Shown here: one piece after another, positions 8,746 to 16,293 of the stretch
Layout: every line of letters starts with the position of its first letter
Position numbering within the stretch: position 1 is the stretch's first letter
Source of the DNA: an uncultured Alteromonadaceae bacterium
GTDB lineage: Bacteria; Pseudomonadota; Gammaproteobacteria; Enterobacterales; Alteromonadaceae
Direction: 5' to 3'
Assembly (NCBI GenBank): GCA_913056495.1
Contig: CAJXMO010000004.1
Coordinates: 1 to 64,000 of the forward strand
DNA length: 64,000 nt
The notes under the pieces: model-generated
Told to the model about the DNA's origin: nothing
What the model saw: only the letters and a program-made list of their open reading frames with translations
Databases searched by the model: none
Translations under genes and position numbers: made by a program

Positions 8746-9210
8746 TTATGCAATAATGGGTGGGCGAAACAGGGAATGGATCCCGGGTACAATTTTATGA
8801 CTAGCCGTTAAAATAATTTTAAGATTAGAAGCTGAGCGCTTCGTCTCAGTGTGTGATGCGGTTAAAAAAACAGCTGAGGCACACCCCATTGAACTGCAAT
8901 GACAATTTTGGTCGCAACAATGCCCTTGTGTCTTATCACTTTGCTCAGTTACTTGGGTATGGTGCTCACAATCAGGCTTTTGATAAACTTTTTGACTCAT
9001 AGGCGATGAAGGCGCTTCAGCCTGCATCACCTGATGGTTCATTGAATGCATTTGGCTCATATTAGCATCAGATAGTTTGTGACCTGCAGGAAAGCTCATC
9101 TCACATTGCATTAAATGCGCAGCAATGCTTTGCCCAAGCAAAGCAGTCAGCATGACAATTAATAACAAAATTTTAGATTTTGGCAGAATCAAACAATCCA
9201 TCCGATACAT
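8746..9210 (-). CDS. Cys/His/Met-rich exported protein, putative metal binder
   Basis: This 154-residue protein is not assigned to a named family. An N-terminal hydrophobic segment (about 13-31) looks like a signal or anchor. The middle is rich in Met and His (NMSQMHSMNHQVMQ), followed by a dense cysteine cluster, GHCCDQNCHCSSMGC, with six Cys in 15 residues. Such soft-metal ligands directly upstream of a Cu/Ag efflux operon suggest a periplasmic copper-binding or sensing accessory, but that is inference from composition and position. It lies 29 bases after the LysR gene and 117 bases before the channel gene, all on the minus strand. Confidence 0.7.
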   Translation of the reverse strand: MYRMDCLILPKSKILLLIVMLTALLGQSIAAHLMQCEMSFPAGHKLSDANMSQMHSMNHQVMQAEAPSSPMSQKVYQKPDCEHHTQVTEQSDKTQGHCCDQNCHCSSMGCASAVFLTASHTETKRSASNLKIILTASHKIVPGIHSLFRPPIIA

Positions 9211-9239
9211 TCAATGGTAAACATTTAAAATTTAACCGA

Positions 9240-10151
9240 CTATTCATTCATTGTAAAGTCGCTCGCCTCGTGGTTCGCAAAATACTCGGCTAAAAAATCA
9301 ATAAAAACCCGGACCTTATGAGGTAAATGCTGCGCTGCCGGATAAACCGCATAGGCATGTCGTGACGGCAACTGAAATTGGGGCAGAATACGCACTAATT
9401 GCCTTGAATTTATGTCTGACTGGCAAATAAAGTTTGGCGAAGCCGTAACGCCGTATCCCTGCTTTGCCATGGAGTTTAAGAAATCGCCATTGTTCGCCGT
9501 CATCTTAATTGGAATAAAAACTTTATGAATATTCCCTTTGTGATCCATCAACTCAAAATGATTATGGGCAGACTTATATTTTAACAGCTCACAGTGACGC
9601 AACCCTTTCGGGTCATCAATGCCGCCCTGCTTTGCAATATAATCCGGACTTGCCACCAGTAATATTTCAACCGGAAATAATTTTTTAGCATGCAGACTCG
9701 AATCTTTTAATTCGCCAATACGAATCGCCACATCTATGCCCATTTCAACCAAATCAACAAAGGCATCTGAAAATTCAATTTCTATTTTAATTTGCGGATG
9801 TAACTGACAAAAAGCATTCATGACCTGTGGGAAAAAAGCTAAACCAAAAGACAAAGGTACAGAGACTCTTAATATGCCGGATAAAGCTTGTGTGTTCGCG
9901 CTGACATTTTGCTCTAACTCATCTGCCGCTTCCAATATAGGTTTAGCTTGCTGGTAACAGCGATTGCCCGCTTCAGTTAAACTGATTTTACGGGTTGTCC
10001 GGCTTAACAGGCGGGCGCCAAGTTCATCTTCCAGTTCCTGCAACCGCCGACTAACAGCAGATTTAGCAATGCCCAACTGTTCAGCAGCTTTACCAATCCC
10101 ACCGGCATCCACGATTCGGATAAAATTTTCTAATGCTTCGAGTTTAACCAT
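9240..10151 (-). CDS. LysR-family transcriptional regulator
   Basis: The 303-residue regulator has an N-terminal winged HTH (about 1-60, with GIAKSAVSRRLQELEDELGARLLSRTTR) and a periplasmic-binding-like effector domain (about 90-295). It resembles the CrgA/AaeR branch by its opening (KLEALENFIRIVDAGG). It is divergent from the broken doxX gene and the ygiD-like dioxygenase, the usual partner arrangement for such regulators, so these are the likeliest targets. It also lies 29 bases upstream of the copper-associated gene on the same strand. The ATG at 10151 is clear. The effector is unknown. Confidence 0.9.
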   Translation of the reverse strand: MVKLEALENFIRIVDAGGIGKAAEQLGIAKSAVSRRLQELEDELGARLLSRTTRKISLTEAGNRCYQQAKPILEAADELEQNVSANTQALSGILRVSVPLSFGLAFFPQVMNAFCQLHPQIKIEIEFSDAFVDLVEMGIDVAIRIGELKDSSLHAKKLFPVEILLVASPDYIAKQGGIDDPKGLRHCELLKYKSAHNHFELMDHKGNIHKVFIPIKMTANNGDFLNSMAKQGYGVTASPNFICQSDINSRQLVRILPQFQLPSRHAYAVYPAAQHLPHKVRVFIDFLAEYFANHEASDFTMNE

Positions 10152-10213
10152 GATTGTTCTCTTTTTGAGAATGGTATTTTGAAAATATAGCTATTTATCA
10201 ATTTTTTAGCAAC

Positions 10214-10233
10214 AACTAAACTTATTCCTAGTT
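10214..10233. promoter_or_regulatory. Candidate LysR operator AACTA-N10-TAGTT
   Basis: An interrupted dyad, AACTA (10214-10218) and TAGTT (10229-10233), sits in the 117-base divergent region between the LysR gene and doxX. Its size and placement fit a LysR-type site. There is no experimental or comparative support within this window. Confidence 0.35.
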
Positions 10234-10268
10234 AGCGTTTTACCCATAACCTTTTCAGGAGAAACAAA

Positions 10269-10931
10269 ATGACTCAAGCTTGTTCTACATTAACTCAAAT
10301 CGCGGCCCCGGTTGGTCGGGCATTGTTTTCAGTAGAGCTAAATCAACTTAAATTGCGAGTATCAGAGCCATCACAGACAGTTCAATTCAAGGCGCATCAT
10401 CGCACGAATGTAGCTACCTTTGAAGGTGATGCAACATAGTAGTGGACTGTCTGTGAGGCTCCTAAAAGGCCGGGCTAAAAGCCATTTACCCTGCGTTAAG
10501 TTAACTGGACGTAGAACGACTATGCCTTCGTTAACTTGCCTTGCTTAAATGGCTTTTATCACCAGCTGATTATCGCTATTTATATTGATTTAGCTCTATT
10601 ATTTATTATGGCTGGTTTTGACAAAATCACAGGCTATAAGGGCACTCAAAGCTATATGGAAATGTTTGGCATACCCGGCGCATTATTACCCGCGGTCATT
10701 TTACTTGAAATTGGTGGCGGTCTGGCTATTTTGGCCGGGTTTAAGGTCAGGTTAGTTGCGCCGCTGATGGCCGCATTTACCCTGATTGCCGCTTTTGTAT
10801 TTCACAGTGACTTTTCAGATCAAATGCAATCAATTCTCTTTATGAAAAATATATCTATTGCAGGTGCACTTATTTTTATGTTTAGCACAGGCGCTGGCGC
10901 TTTTTCAATTGATGAAAAGCAAAAAGGCTAA
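10269..10931 (+). pseudogene. DoxX-family membrane protein, interrupted by a MITE
   Basis: ATG at 10269 with an AGGAG-type site six bases upstream begins a typical DoxX N-terminus (MTQACSTLTQIAAPVGRALF). The frame then enters a 262-bp insertion and stops at tandem TAG codons (10437-10442). The rest of the gene resumes at 10599 (LFIMAGFDKITGYKGTQSYM) and runs to 10931 with the expected helices. Removing the element and one TA restores a continuous frame reading GRALFSVLFIMAGFDK. The 3' part could in principle be translated from the ATG at 10608, but it would lack the first helix. A TTG at 10536 inside the element opens the same frame and could be mistaken for a start. It probably worked as a quinone/redox-linked membrane protein beside the dioxygenase. 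Confidence 0.85.
10335..10596. mobile_element. 262-bp MITE-like element with TA target duplication
   Basis: Terminal inverted repeats of about 31-33 bases (10333-10365 and 10566-10598, 28 of 33 matching) begin GAGCTAAATCAA and end TTGATTTAGCTC. They are flanked by TA at 10333-10334 and 10597-10598, the target duplication typical of IS630/Tc1-mariner elements. The inside encodes no transposase and is strongly structured: TCACAGACAG (10371-10380) pairs with 10447-10456, TAAAAGCCATTTA (10476-10488) with 10546-10558, and AAGTTAAC (10498-10505) with 10530-10537. It is non-autonomous and would need a transposase elsewhere in the genome. Confidence 0.85.
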
Positions 10932-11011
10932 AGACGGCTGATATACAAGCGTTGTATCTCTGATGCGCAACATCAGCCAATCACATTCAGACCCTAATAA
11001 CAGGAGAAGCC

Positions 11012-11812
11012 ATGCAACCTATATTATTTTTATCGCACGGTGGCGGCCCTTTGCCGTTACTCAATGATCCATCACATCAACCTATGATCGACAGCTTTGA
11101 AAAAATCAAACAGGATTTGTCTAAGTTAGATAATAAACCATCAGCGATTATTATGATCAGTGCCCACTGGCAAGCAAACCAATTTGATGTCACAGCTCAA
11201 CAAAATCCGAGTTTAATTTATGATTATTATGGTTTTCCCGAGGCCTCTTATCATATTCAGTACCGGGCTCCCGGTGCACCTGAATTGGCCAAAAGTATAG
11301 TTTCTCAGTTAAATAGTCACCAGTTAGCGTCAGATTTAAATCAGACACGCGGGTTTGACCATGGTATGTTTGTTCCACTTAAATTACTCTATCCACAAGC
11401 CGATTTTCCGGTTGTGCAAATTGCATTAAACTTAAATGATGATCCTTTGCAACACTTGAAAGTCGGTGAAGCAATTAACGCTTTACGTGAGCAAAATATA
11501 CTCATTATTGGTTCAGGATTTAGCTTTCATCATATTCCGGCATTTTTTAATGACAGCTACTTTGGCCAGCTAAAACAGGCTGAAGATTTCCATCAGTGGC
11601 TGGACAATATTATTGTCAATACACCCGACTATGCCGAGCAGCAACAGCAAATGGAAAACTGGAAAAGCGTGCCCGGTGCATTATTCAGTCATCCAACAGC
11701 CGATCATATTCTGCCTTTGCATGTTTGCCTTGGCGCAGCGCAAAAAACCGCGGATAAAACCTATGAGTTTAAATTAAACCAATGGCCAGCTAGGTGTTAC
11801 TGGTGGAATTAA
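11012..11812 (+). CDS. ygiD: YgiD-type 4,5-DOPA-extradiol-like dioxygenase (LigB family)
   Basis: The 266-residue protein belongs to the class III extradiol dioxygenase (DODA/LigB) family. Likely metal and active-site histidines are seen at His9 (FLSHGGG), His52 (ISAHWQ), FDHGMFVPL in the middle, GSGFSFHH and the SHPTADHILPLHV stretch near the C-terminus. Length equals E. coli YgiD (about 260-270). AGGAG precedes the ATG. The pairing with a DoxX gene and a divergent LysR regulator recurs in proteobacteria. The true substrate is probably a catechol-like compound and cannot be read from sequence. Confidence 0.88.
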   Translation: MQPILFLSHGGGPLPLLNDPSHQPMIDSFEKIKQDLSKLDNKPSAIIMISAHWQANQFDVTAQQNPSLIYDYYGFPEASYHIQYRAPGAPELAKSIVSQLNSHQLASDLNQTRGFDHGMFVPLKLLYPQADFPVVQIALNLNDDPLQHLKVGEAINALREQNILIIGSGFSFHHIPAFFNDSYFGQLKQAEDFHQWLDNIIVNTPDYAEQQQQMENWKSVPGALFSHPTADHILPLHVCLGAAQKTADKTYEFKLNQWPARCYWWN

Positions 11813-11838
11813 AAAGTGGCCGTTGATATTCAGCGGCT
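11811..11838 (-). terminator. Terminator for the serine hydrolase gene
   Basis: On the minus strand, a stem of GCCGCTGA and TCAACGGC (one wobble pair, 3-base loop) is followed by CTTTTT. It lies between the convergent dioxygenase and hydrolase genes, and its U-run overlaps the dioxygenase stop codon. Confidence 0.5.
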
Positions 11839-11888
11839 ATCTTGCAGAATGTGCGACTTTACAGAGCTAAAAGAAGGTGGTCACGGTT

Positions 11889-13034
11889 TTAATTTAACTG
11901 ATTCGCATACGCCCAAAAATCAGAGCTCAACTGACTGATTACATTAGATTCTGCGTTTAATAGAATCGCAAATCCCAGATCCAGATCCGGCGAATAACCT
12001 ATCGCTGCCCGATAACCTCTTACCCAACCGGAGTGAAAATAAACAGGATAATCATCAAACTGATAAATTCGCCAGCCATAACCATAATGAGCATCGGTTA
12101 AATGATGACGCCAGTAGCGTTTATTTAACTCTCGGGTCGTTTTGATTCTCGGCTCAGTGAGCTCAACCAGTAAATGTTTTGAAATCACACTGGGTTTATG
12201 CCCTAAATTAGCGATCAGCCAGCTTGCCAAATCCGATATACTGGCATTCACACCGGCAGCGGGTTCAACCTTATAAAAGTCAGGATCCACATCCACCTGA
12301 GTCCAGATATATTTGCCTTTTCTTTTATCAATTAAGACATGTGGTTTTGCAAAACTGGAACTGCTAACTAAGGGTTTTAGACCGACGGATGCATCTTGCA
12401 TATTCAGCGGTGTAAAAATGCGGTCCTTTAATAACTTGGCAAAGGGTTCTGGTTGAATAGATTCAATAGCAGGTTGAACCAAAGAATAAGCGATATTTTG
12501 ATACCCATAACACTGCTGGGGCTGACACAGAGGACTAATTTTATTAAACCAGCTCAAAATACGTTTCATATCCCAATTTTCAGCTAATAAATTATCATAC
12601 GCATTTGGCATGAGTCCGCTGGAGTGACTGAGCAGATGATGAATTTGAATTTTCTGCGCAGCGGTTTTATCCGCCAGACGAAATTCAGGCACATACTTGG
12701 TAATAGGATCGGTTAAACTGAGTTTATGTTCATCAGCTAGCATCGCTGTAATAGTCGCAGAAAAGGTTTTTGAAACGGATGCGAGTCGAAAAACTGTATG
12801 CTGGGTCACTTTTTGTTGCTTATTCTGGTCCGTAAACCCGAATGTTTCCAAAGCAGCAATCTGATTATTCTGAACAATGACATAAGCACCACCCGGTATG
12901 CTCAACTGAGTGAGTTGCTGAGCCACTTTTTTGGCAAAGTTCCGGTTAAACTCACTGACAGGCTCTGCCTTCAAAGTACCAAACGCAGATAAAACAAAAA
13001 GAACCAGAACTGAAGAAATAAACCTAACTAACAT
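11889..13034 (-). CDS. Serine hydrolase, beta-lactamase (class C-like) fold
   Basis: This 381-residue exported protein has a signal peptide (ends LKAEP). It carries the SxxK motif Ser86-Val-Ser-Lys89 (FRLASVSKTF), a tyrosine motif YQN in YGYQNIAYS, and an HSG triad late in the chain (FHSGWVRGY) replacing KTG. This set is typical of the wide beta-lactamase/esterase/D-Ala-D-Ala peptidase family (Pfam Beta-lactamase). HSG rather than KTG argues for an esterase or peptidase rather than a resistance enzyme. A TTG at 13067 would add 11 residues before the signal peptide, so I prefer the ATG at 13034. It seems to be a single-gene unit. Confidence 0.85.
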   Translation of the reverse strand: MLVRFISSVLVLFVLSAFGTLKAEPVSEFNRNFAKKVAQQLTQLSIPGGAYVIVQNNQIAALETFGFTDQNKQQKVTQHTVFRLASVSKTFSATITAMLADEHKLSLTDPITKYVPEFRLADKTAAQKIQIHHLLSHSSGLMPNAYDNLLAENWDMKRILSWFNKISPLCQPQQCYGYQNIAYSLVQPAIESIQPEPFAKLLKDRIFTPLNMQDASVGLKPLVSSSSFAKPHVLIDKRKGKYIWTQVDVDPDFYKVEPAAGVNASISDLASWLIANLGHKPSVISKHLLVELTEPRIKTTRELNKRYWRHHLTDAHYGYGWRIYQFDDYPVYFHSGWVRGYRAAIGYSPDLDLGFAILLNAESNVISQLSSDFWAYANQLN

Positions 13035-13153
13035 ACAAAATGCACTAACTCTTGCTGCTGTGACCAATTTTAGAATGCGACATTCTAACGTTAATGGCAG
13101 GATTTAAACAGAGCCAATCCGTTAACCCGTTCAAATCCGGTTAAAAGCCGGGT

Positions 13154-13184
13154 ATAAAAAAACCAGCCCGAAAGCTGGTTTTAA
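13154..13184 (-). terminator. Terminator of pyruvate kinase gene
   Basis: AACCAGC and GCTGGTT arms with a 6-base loop are followed on the minus strand by seven T. The hairpin lies 37 bases past the pyk stop. The A-run on the other side makes it potentially bidirectional. Confidence 0.85.
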
Positions 13185-13220
13185 ATTTAATTAAGAATAC
13201 TCAATTAACAAGACTGAATC

Positions 13221-14636
13221 TTACTCAACAAGTGCTTTCACTGTGTTGATTTCAAAGCGGTTTGTTTCACCTTTTGGTGAACCAGGTGCACTTTTCGCAA
13301 CAACAACAACACTGTCTTCAGTTAACGTTTTGTTTTCGACAAGCGGACTTAATGCTTTGTTTAATACTTTAGTTCTTTCTTCAACGTCAATTAAATAAGC
13401 ATCAACACCATAGCTTAAAGATAATAAACGCAGTGGCTCTGGCTCATAACAAGCAGCATAAATTGGAGCTGCCGGACGGTGAGACGCGATTTGGCGTGCA
13501 GTTGTGCCCTGACGAGTCGGGACAACAATCGCATCTACATCTAAATCACGAGCTGCTTTAGCAACCGATTTAGCAATGTAAGCCTGCAGGTCATCACGGC
13601 TGTCTTCTAAATCAAAGTTGATGCCTTTAGCAGTTTGTTGTTCAACATGACGAGCAATACGCGCCATAGTTTCAACCGCTTCAAACGGATAATCACCGTA
13701 TGCAGATTCACCCGATAACATAAGTGCATCAGTACCGTCTAATACTGCGTTGGCAACGTCTGAAATTTCTGCACGAGTTGGGCGTGGATTCTGGATCATG
13801 CTCTCAAGCATTTGAGTTGCCGTAATGACAGGGACTTTAGCTCGGATACATTTTTGAATCATGGCTTTTTGAACCAATGGTACTTCTTCACCCGGGATTT
13901 CAATACCCAAGTCACCACGAGCAACCATAACACCATAAACAACATCTAAAATTTCTTCTAAATTATCAACACCTTCACGGTTTTCAATTTTAGCGATGAT
14001 TTTAATTGGTGAGTTTTTCGCGTCCAGAATTTCTTGTACGTCTAAAACATCTTGTTTGTTACGAACAAATGAGTGTGCGATAAAGTCAACACCCGCTTCA
14101 ATCGCCATTTCAATAAAGCTGCGATCACGTTCTGTAACTGACGGTAGTTTGATTTCAACACCCGGAACATTAACGCTTTTTTTCTTTTTGATTTTACCGT
14201 TGTTCAAGGCTGTCGTGTAAAGTGCTTCTTCATCTTTGCTATCAACCACTAATTCTAACAGACCATCGTCAATTAGAATGTGTGCGCCAACAGGAACATC
14301 AGTAACAAAACCTAAATAGTTAACCTGTACCGCTTCACGTGTAGTCGCTACATCTAAACCATTCGAGCGGAAAGTCACTTTATCACCGGTTTTGATGTCT
14401 AAATCTTCTTCGATTTTTAAGTTAGTACGCATTTCAGGGCCTTTGGTATCAACCAAAACCGCTAGCTTTTCACTTACCTTACGTACATTTTCAATTACAA
14501 CTTTGGTATCTTCAGGAGTCTGGTGAGCTGTGTTTAAACGAATAACGTTTACACCACGCTTATATAATTCGCCAATAAACTCAACGTCGCCTTTAAGGTC
14601 AGAAACCGTTGCAACAATTTTAGTCTTTTTACTCAT
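13221..14636 (-). CDS. pyk: Pyruvate kinase
   Basis: This 471-residue enzyme converts phosphoenolpyruvate and ADP to pyruvate and ATP in glycolysis. The core motifs are present: DTKGPEMRT (63-71), the catalytic-lysine stretch IIAKIENREG, MVARGDLGIEIP and TATQMLESM, plus the C-terminal regulatory domain. The N-terminus is unusual: TVSDLKGDVEF replaces the common TIGP segment, and RLNTAHQ (33-39) has Ala37 where most enzymes have the K+-ligand serine (RLNFSHG). As I recall, this variant is common in Bacteroidetes enzymes. Glu68 in GPEMRT suggests K+ dependence by the usual rule, yet the serine ligand is gone. It is a single-gene unit with its own terminator. Confidence 0.95.
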   Translation of the reverse strand: MSKKTKIVATVSDLKGDVEFIGELYKRGVNVIRLNTAHQTPEDTKVVIENVRKVSEKLAVLVDTKGPEMRTNLKIEEDLDIKTGDKVTFRSNGLDVATTREAVQVNYLGFVTDVPVGAHILIDDGLLELVVDSKDEEALYTTALNNGKIKKKKSVNVPGVEIKLPSVTERDRSFIEMAIEAGVDFIAHSFVRNKQDVLDVQEILDAKNSPIKIIAKIENREGVDNLEEILDVVYGVMVARGDLGIEIPGEEVPLVQKAMIQKCIRAKVPVITATQMLESMIQNPRPTRAEISDVANAVLDGTDALMLSGESAYGDYPFEAVETMARIARHVEQQTAKGINFDLEDSRDDLQAYIAKSVAKAARDLDVDAIVVPTRQGTTARQIASHRPAAPIYAACYEPEPLRLLSLSYGVDAYLIDVEERTKVLNKALSPLVENKTLTEDSVVVVAKSAPGSPKGETNRFEINTVKALVE

Positions 14637-14808
14637 TCTATTATTCGCCGTTCATTTGTTTATATAAAAATTTTTTGCATATTATACGCTGATTTACCGT
14701 CTAATTCCGATAAAAAAATAAAATATAATAATACTGTAACCAATGTTCATCATAAGTTGATGAAATATGCCGGTTAAATCAGTAAATTATGATTACAAAA
14801 GCTAACGT

Positions 14809-16062
14809 TTAGTGCTTTTTAGCTTTTTTGGCTCGCTTTTTAGCCTTGGCAGCAGCCTGCTTTTTCTGAATCAGTTTACGAGTTTTAGGTTTAGCCTTTT
14901 TAGACGGAATCCGTGCTTCTTTGTATTTAGGTTCCAGTCCTTCAATAACCCGCCTGACCAGCTTCTCTTTGATATAGCGCTCAACTTTCCCAAGCACCAA
15001 AACATCATGCGCTTCAATAAAGCTAATTGCCGTTCCTTTTTTACCCGCTCGCCCGGTACGACCGATTCTGTGTAGATAAACATCTGCGGTGCGCGGCATG
15101 TCATAGTTAAAAACATGCGTTACATCGTCAATATCGATTCCGCGAGCTGCCACATCGGTTGCAACTAATACGTTGCGATGACCTGTCACAAAGGATTTAA
15201 TCGCCTTTTGCCTTTTATCCTGAGCCATTTCTCCTTGCAGCCAGGCACACGGAATATCCGCTGAGTTAAGCTGACCACATAATTCAGCCACCCGCTCACG
15301 TGTTTTAACAAAAATAATTGCTTTGTTAACTGAATCCTGCTTTAAACAATAAACTAATTGGGCCAGTTTATGGTTTCTATCATCAGATAAATGTACCCAC
15401 TGGTTAATTTTAGCTTTTTCCCGTCGAGGTGATTCAGCTTCAACTAAAACCGGGTCGGTTAAAAATTTTGCAGCAAAAGCGTCTACGCCGCGGCCTTCAA
15501 GGGTAGCCGAGAACAATAAAGTTTGTTTGCGCCAGCGCGCTTCATCACCGATTTTTTCAATGGTTTTGGCAAACCCCATGTCTAACATGCGATCGGCTTC
15601 ATCCAGCACCAGCCATTCAATATCTCGACAATCAAAGCTTTCTTCTTCAATATATTCTAATAAGCGACCAGGCGTCGCGACCAGAATATCAACGCAGCCT
15701 GTTGATATGTCTTTATGTTTACCATAATTAATCCCGCCGGTAATAATCGCACATTTAGCCTCACTGAACTGGCTCAACTGCTTGGCTACTTTGTAGGTTT
15801 GTTCTGCCAATTCACGAGTTGGAGACAAAATTAAAATACGTACGCCATTGCTTCTACCACGCGGGTAATCCAATAAATGTTGCAGTGCGGGTAATACAAA
15901 ACCAGCTGTTTTTCCGGTACCAGTAGCGGCACTGGCTAATACATCTTTACCTTCCAGTGCTGGCGGAATCGCCAACTGTTGGATGACTGTCGGCTTTTTA
16001 TAGCCCTGTTGTTCAATTGCTTCGAGCAATACGTCATCAAGTTCTAAATCAGAAAAATTCAC
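14809..16062 (-). CDS. srmB: ATP-dependent RNA helicase SrmB
   Basis: The 417-residue DEAD-box helicase shows motifs Q (PTVIQQLAIPPAL), I (AATGTGKT), II (VLDEADRMLD), III (SATLEG), V (ATDVAARGID) and VI (HRIGRTGRAG), followed by a Lys/Ala-rich basic tail. The opening FSDLELDDVLLEAIE and the stretches EESFDCRDIEWLVLDEADRM and RWRKQTLLFSATLEG match E. coli SrmB, which helps early assembly of the 50S ribosomal subunit. The divergent SNF2 gene begins about 230 bases away. Confidence 0.9.
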   Translation of the reverse strand: MNFSDLELDDVLLEAIEQQGYKKPTVIQQLAIPPALEGKDVLASAATGTGKTAGFVLPALQHLLDYPRGRSNGVRILILSPTRELAEQTYKVAKQLSQFSEAKCAIITGGINYGKHKDISTGCVDILVATPGRLLEYIEEESFDCRDIEWLVLDEADRMLDMGFAKTIEKIGDEARWRKQTLLFSATLEGRGVDAFAAKFLTDPVLVEAESPRREKAKINQWVHLSDDRNHKLAQLVYCLKQDSVNKAIIFVKTRERVAELCGQLNSADIPCAWLQGEMAQDKRQKAIKSFVTGHRNVLVATDVAARGIDIDDVTHVFNYDMPRTADVYLHRIGRTGRAGKKGTAISFIEAHDVLVLGKVERYIKEKLVRRVIEGLEPKYKEARIPSKKAKPKTRKLIQKKQAAAKAKKRAKKAKKH

Positions 16063-16293
16063 AGCTAAATCTCAATTACCAATAATTTTGGCACATTCTA
16101 ACCCTATCCCTTTTTAAGTAAAGCAATCAAACTCCGATTGTCATTAATTCCTAATAATTTTTTGCTAAATTGCATTATTTTTCAGATTAGTTTGATAGAC
16201 TGGTCGATGCTCAATTATGTAAATTCAAATTAGGCGCTCTGTCCCCCGTCCTAGTTGAACTTGAGATCAGATAAAAACAGGCGAAATAAATTA

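Noticed and set aside
10536-10931. A 131-residue gene starting at TTG 10536 as an intact DoxX protein
   Set aside because: The first 20-odd residues come from the MITE, and the true N-terminus with a ribosome site lies at 10269. The gene is better read as interrupted.
11889-13034. True beta-lactamase (resistance gene)
   Set aside because: The third motif is HSG rather than KTG, and the family is mostly esterases and peptidases. There is no AmpR-type regulator beside it.
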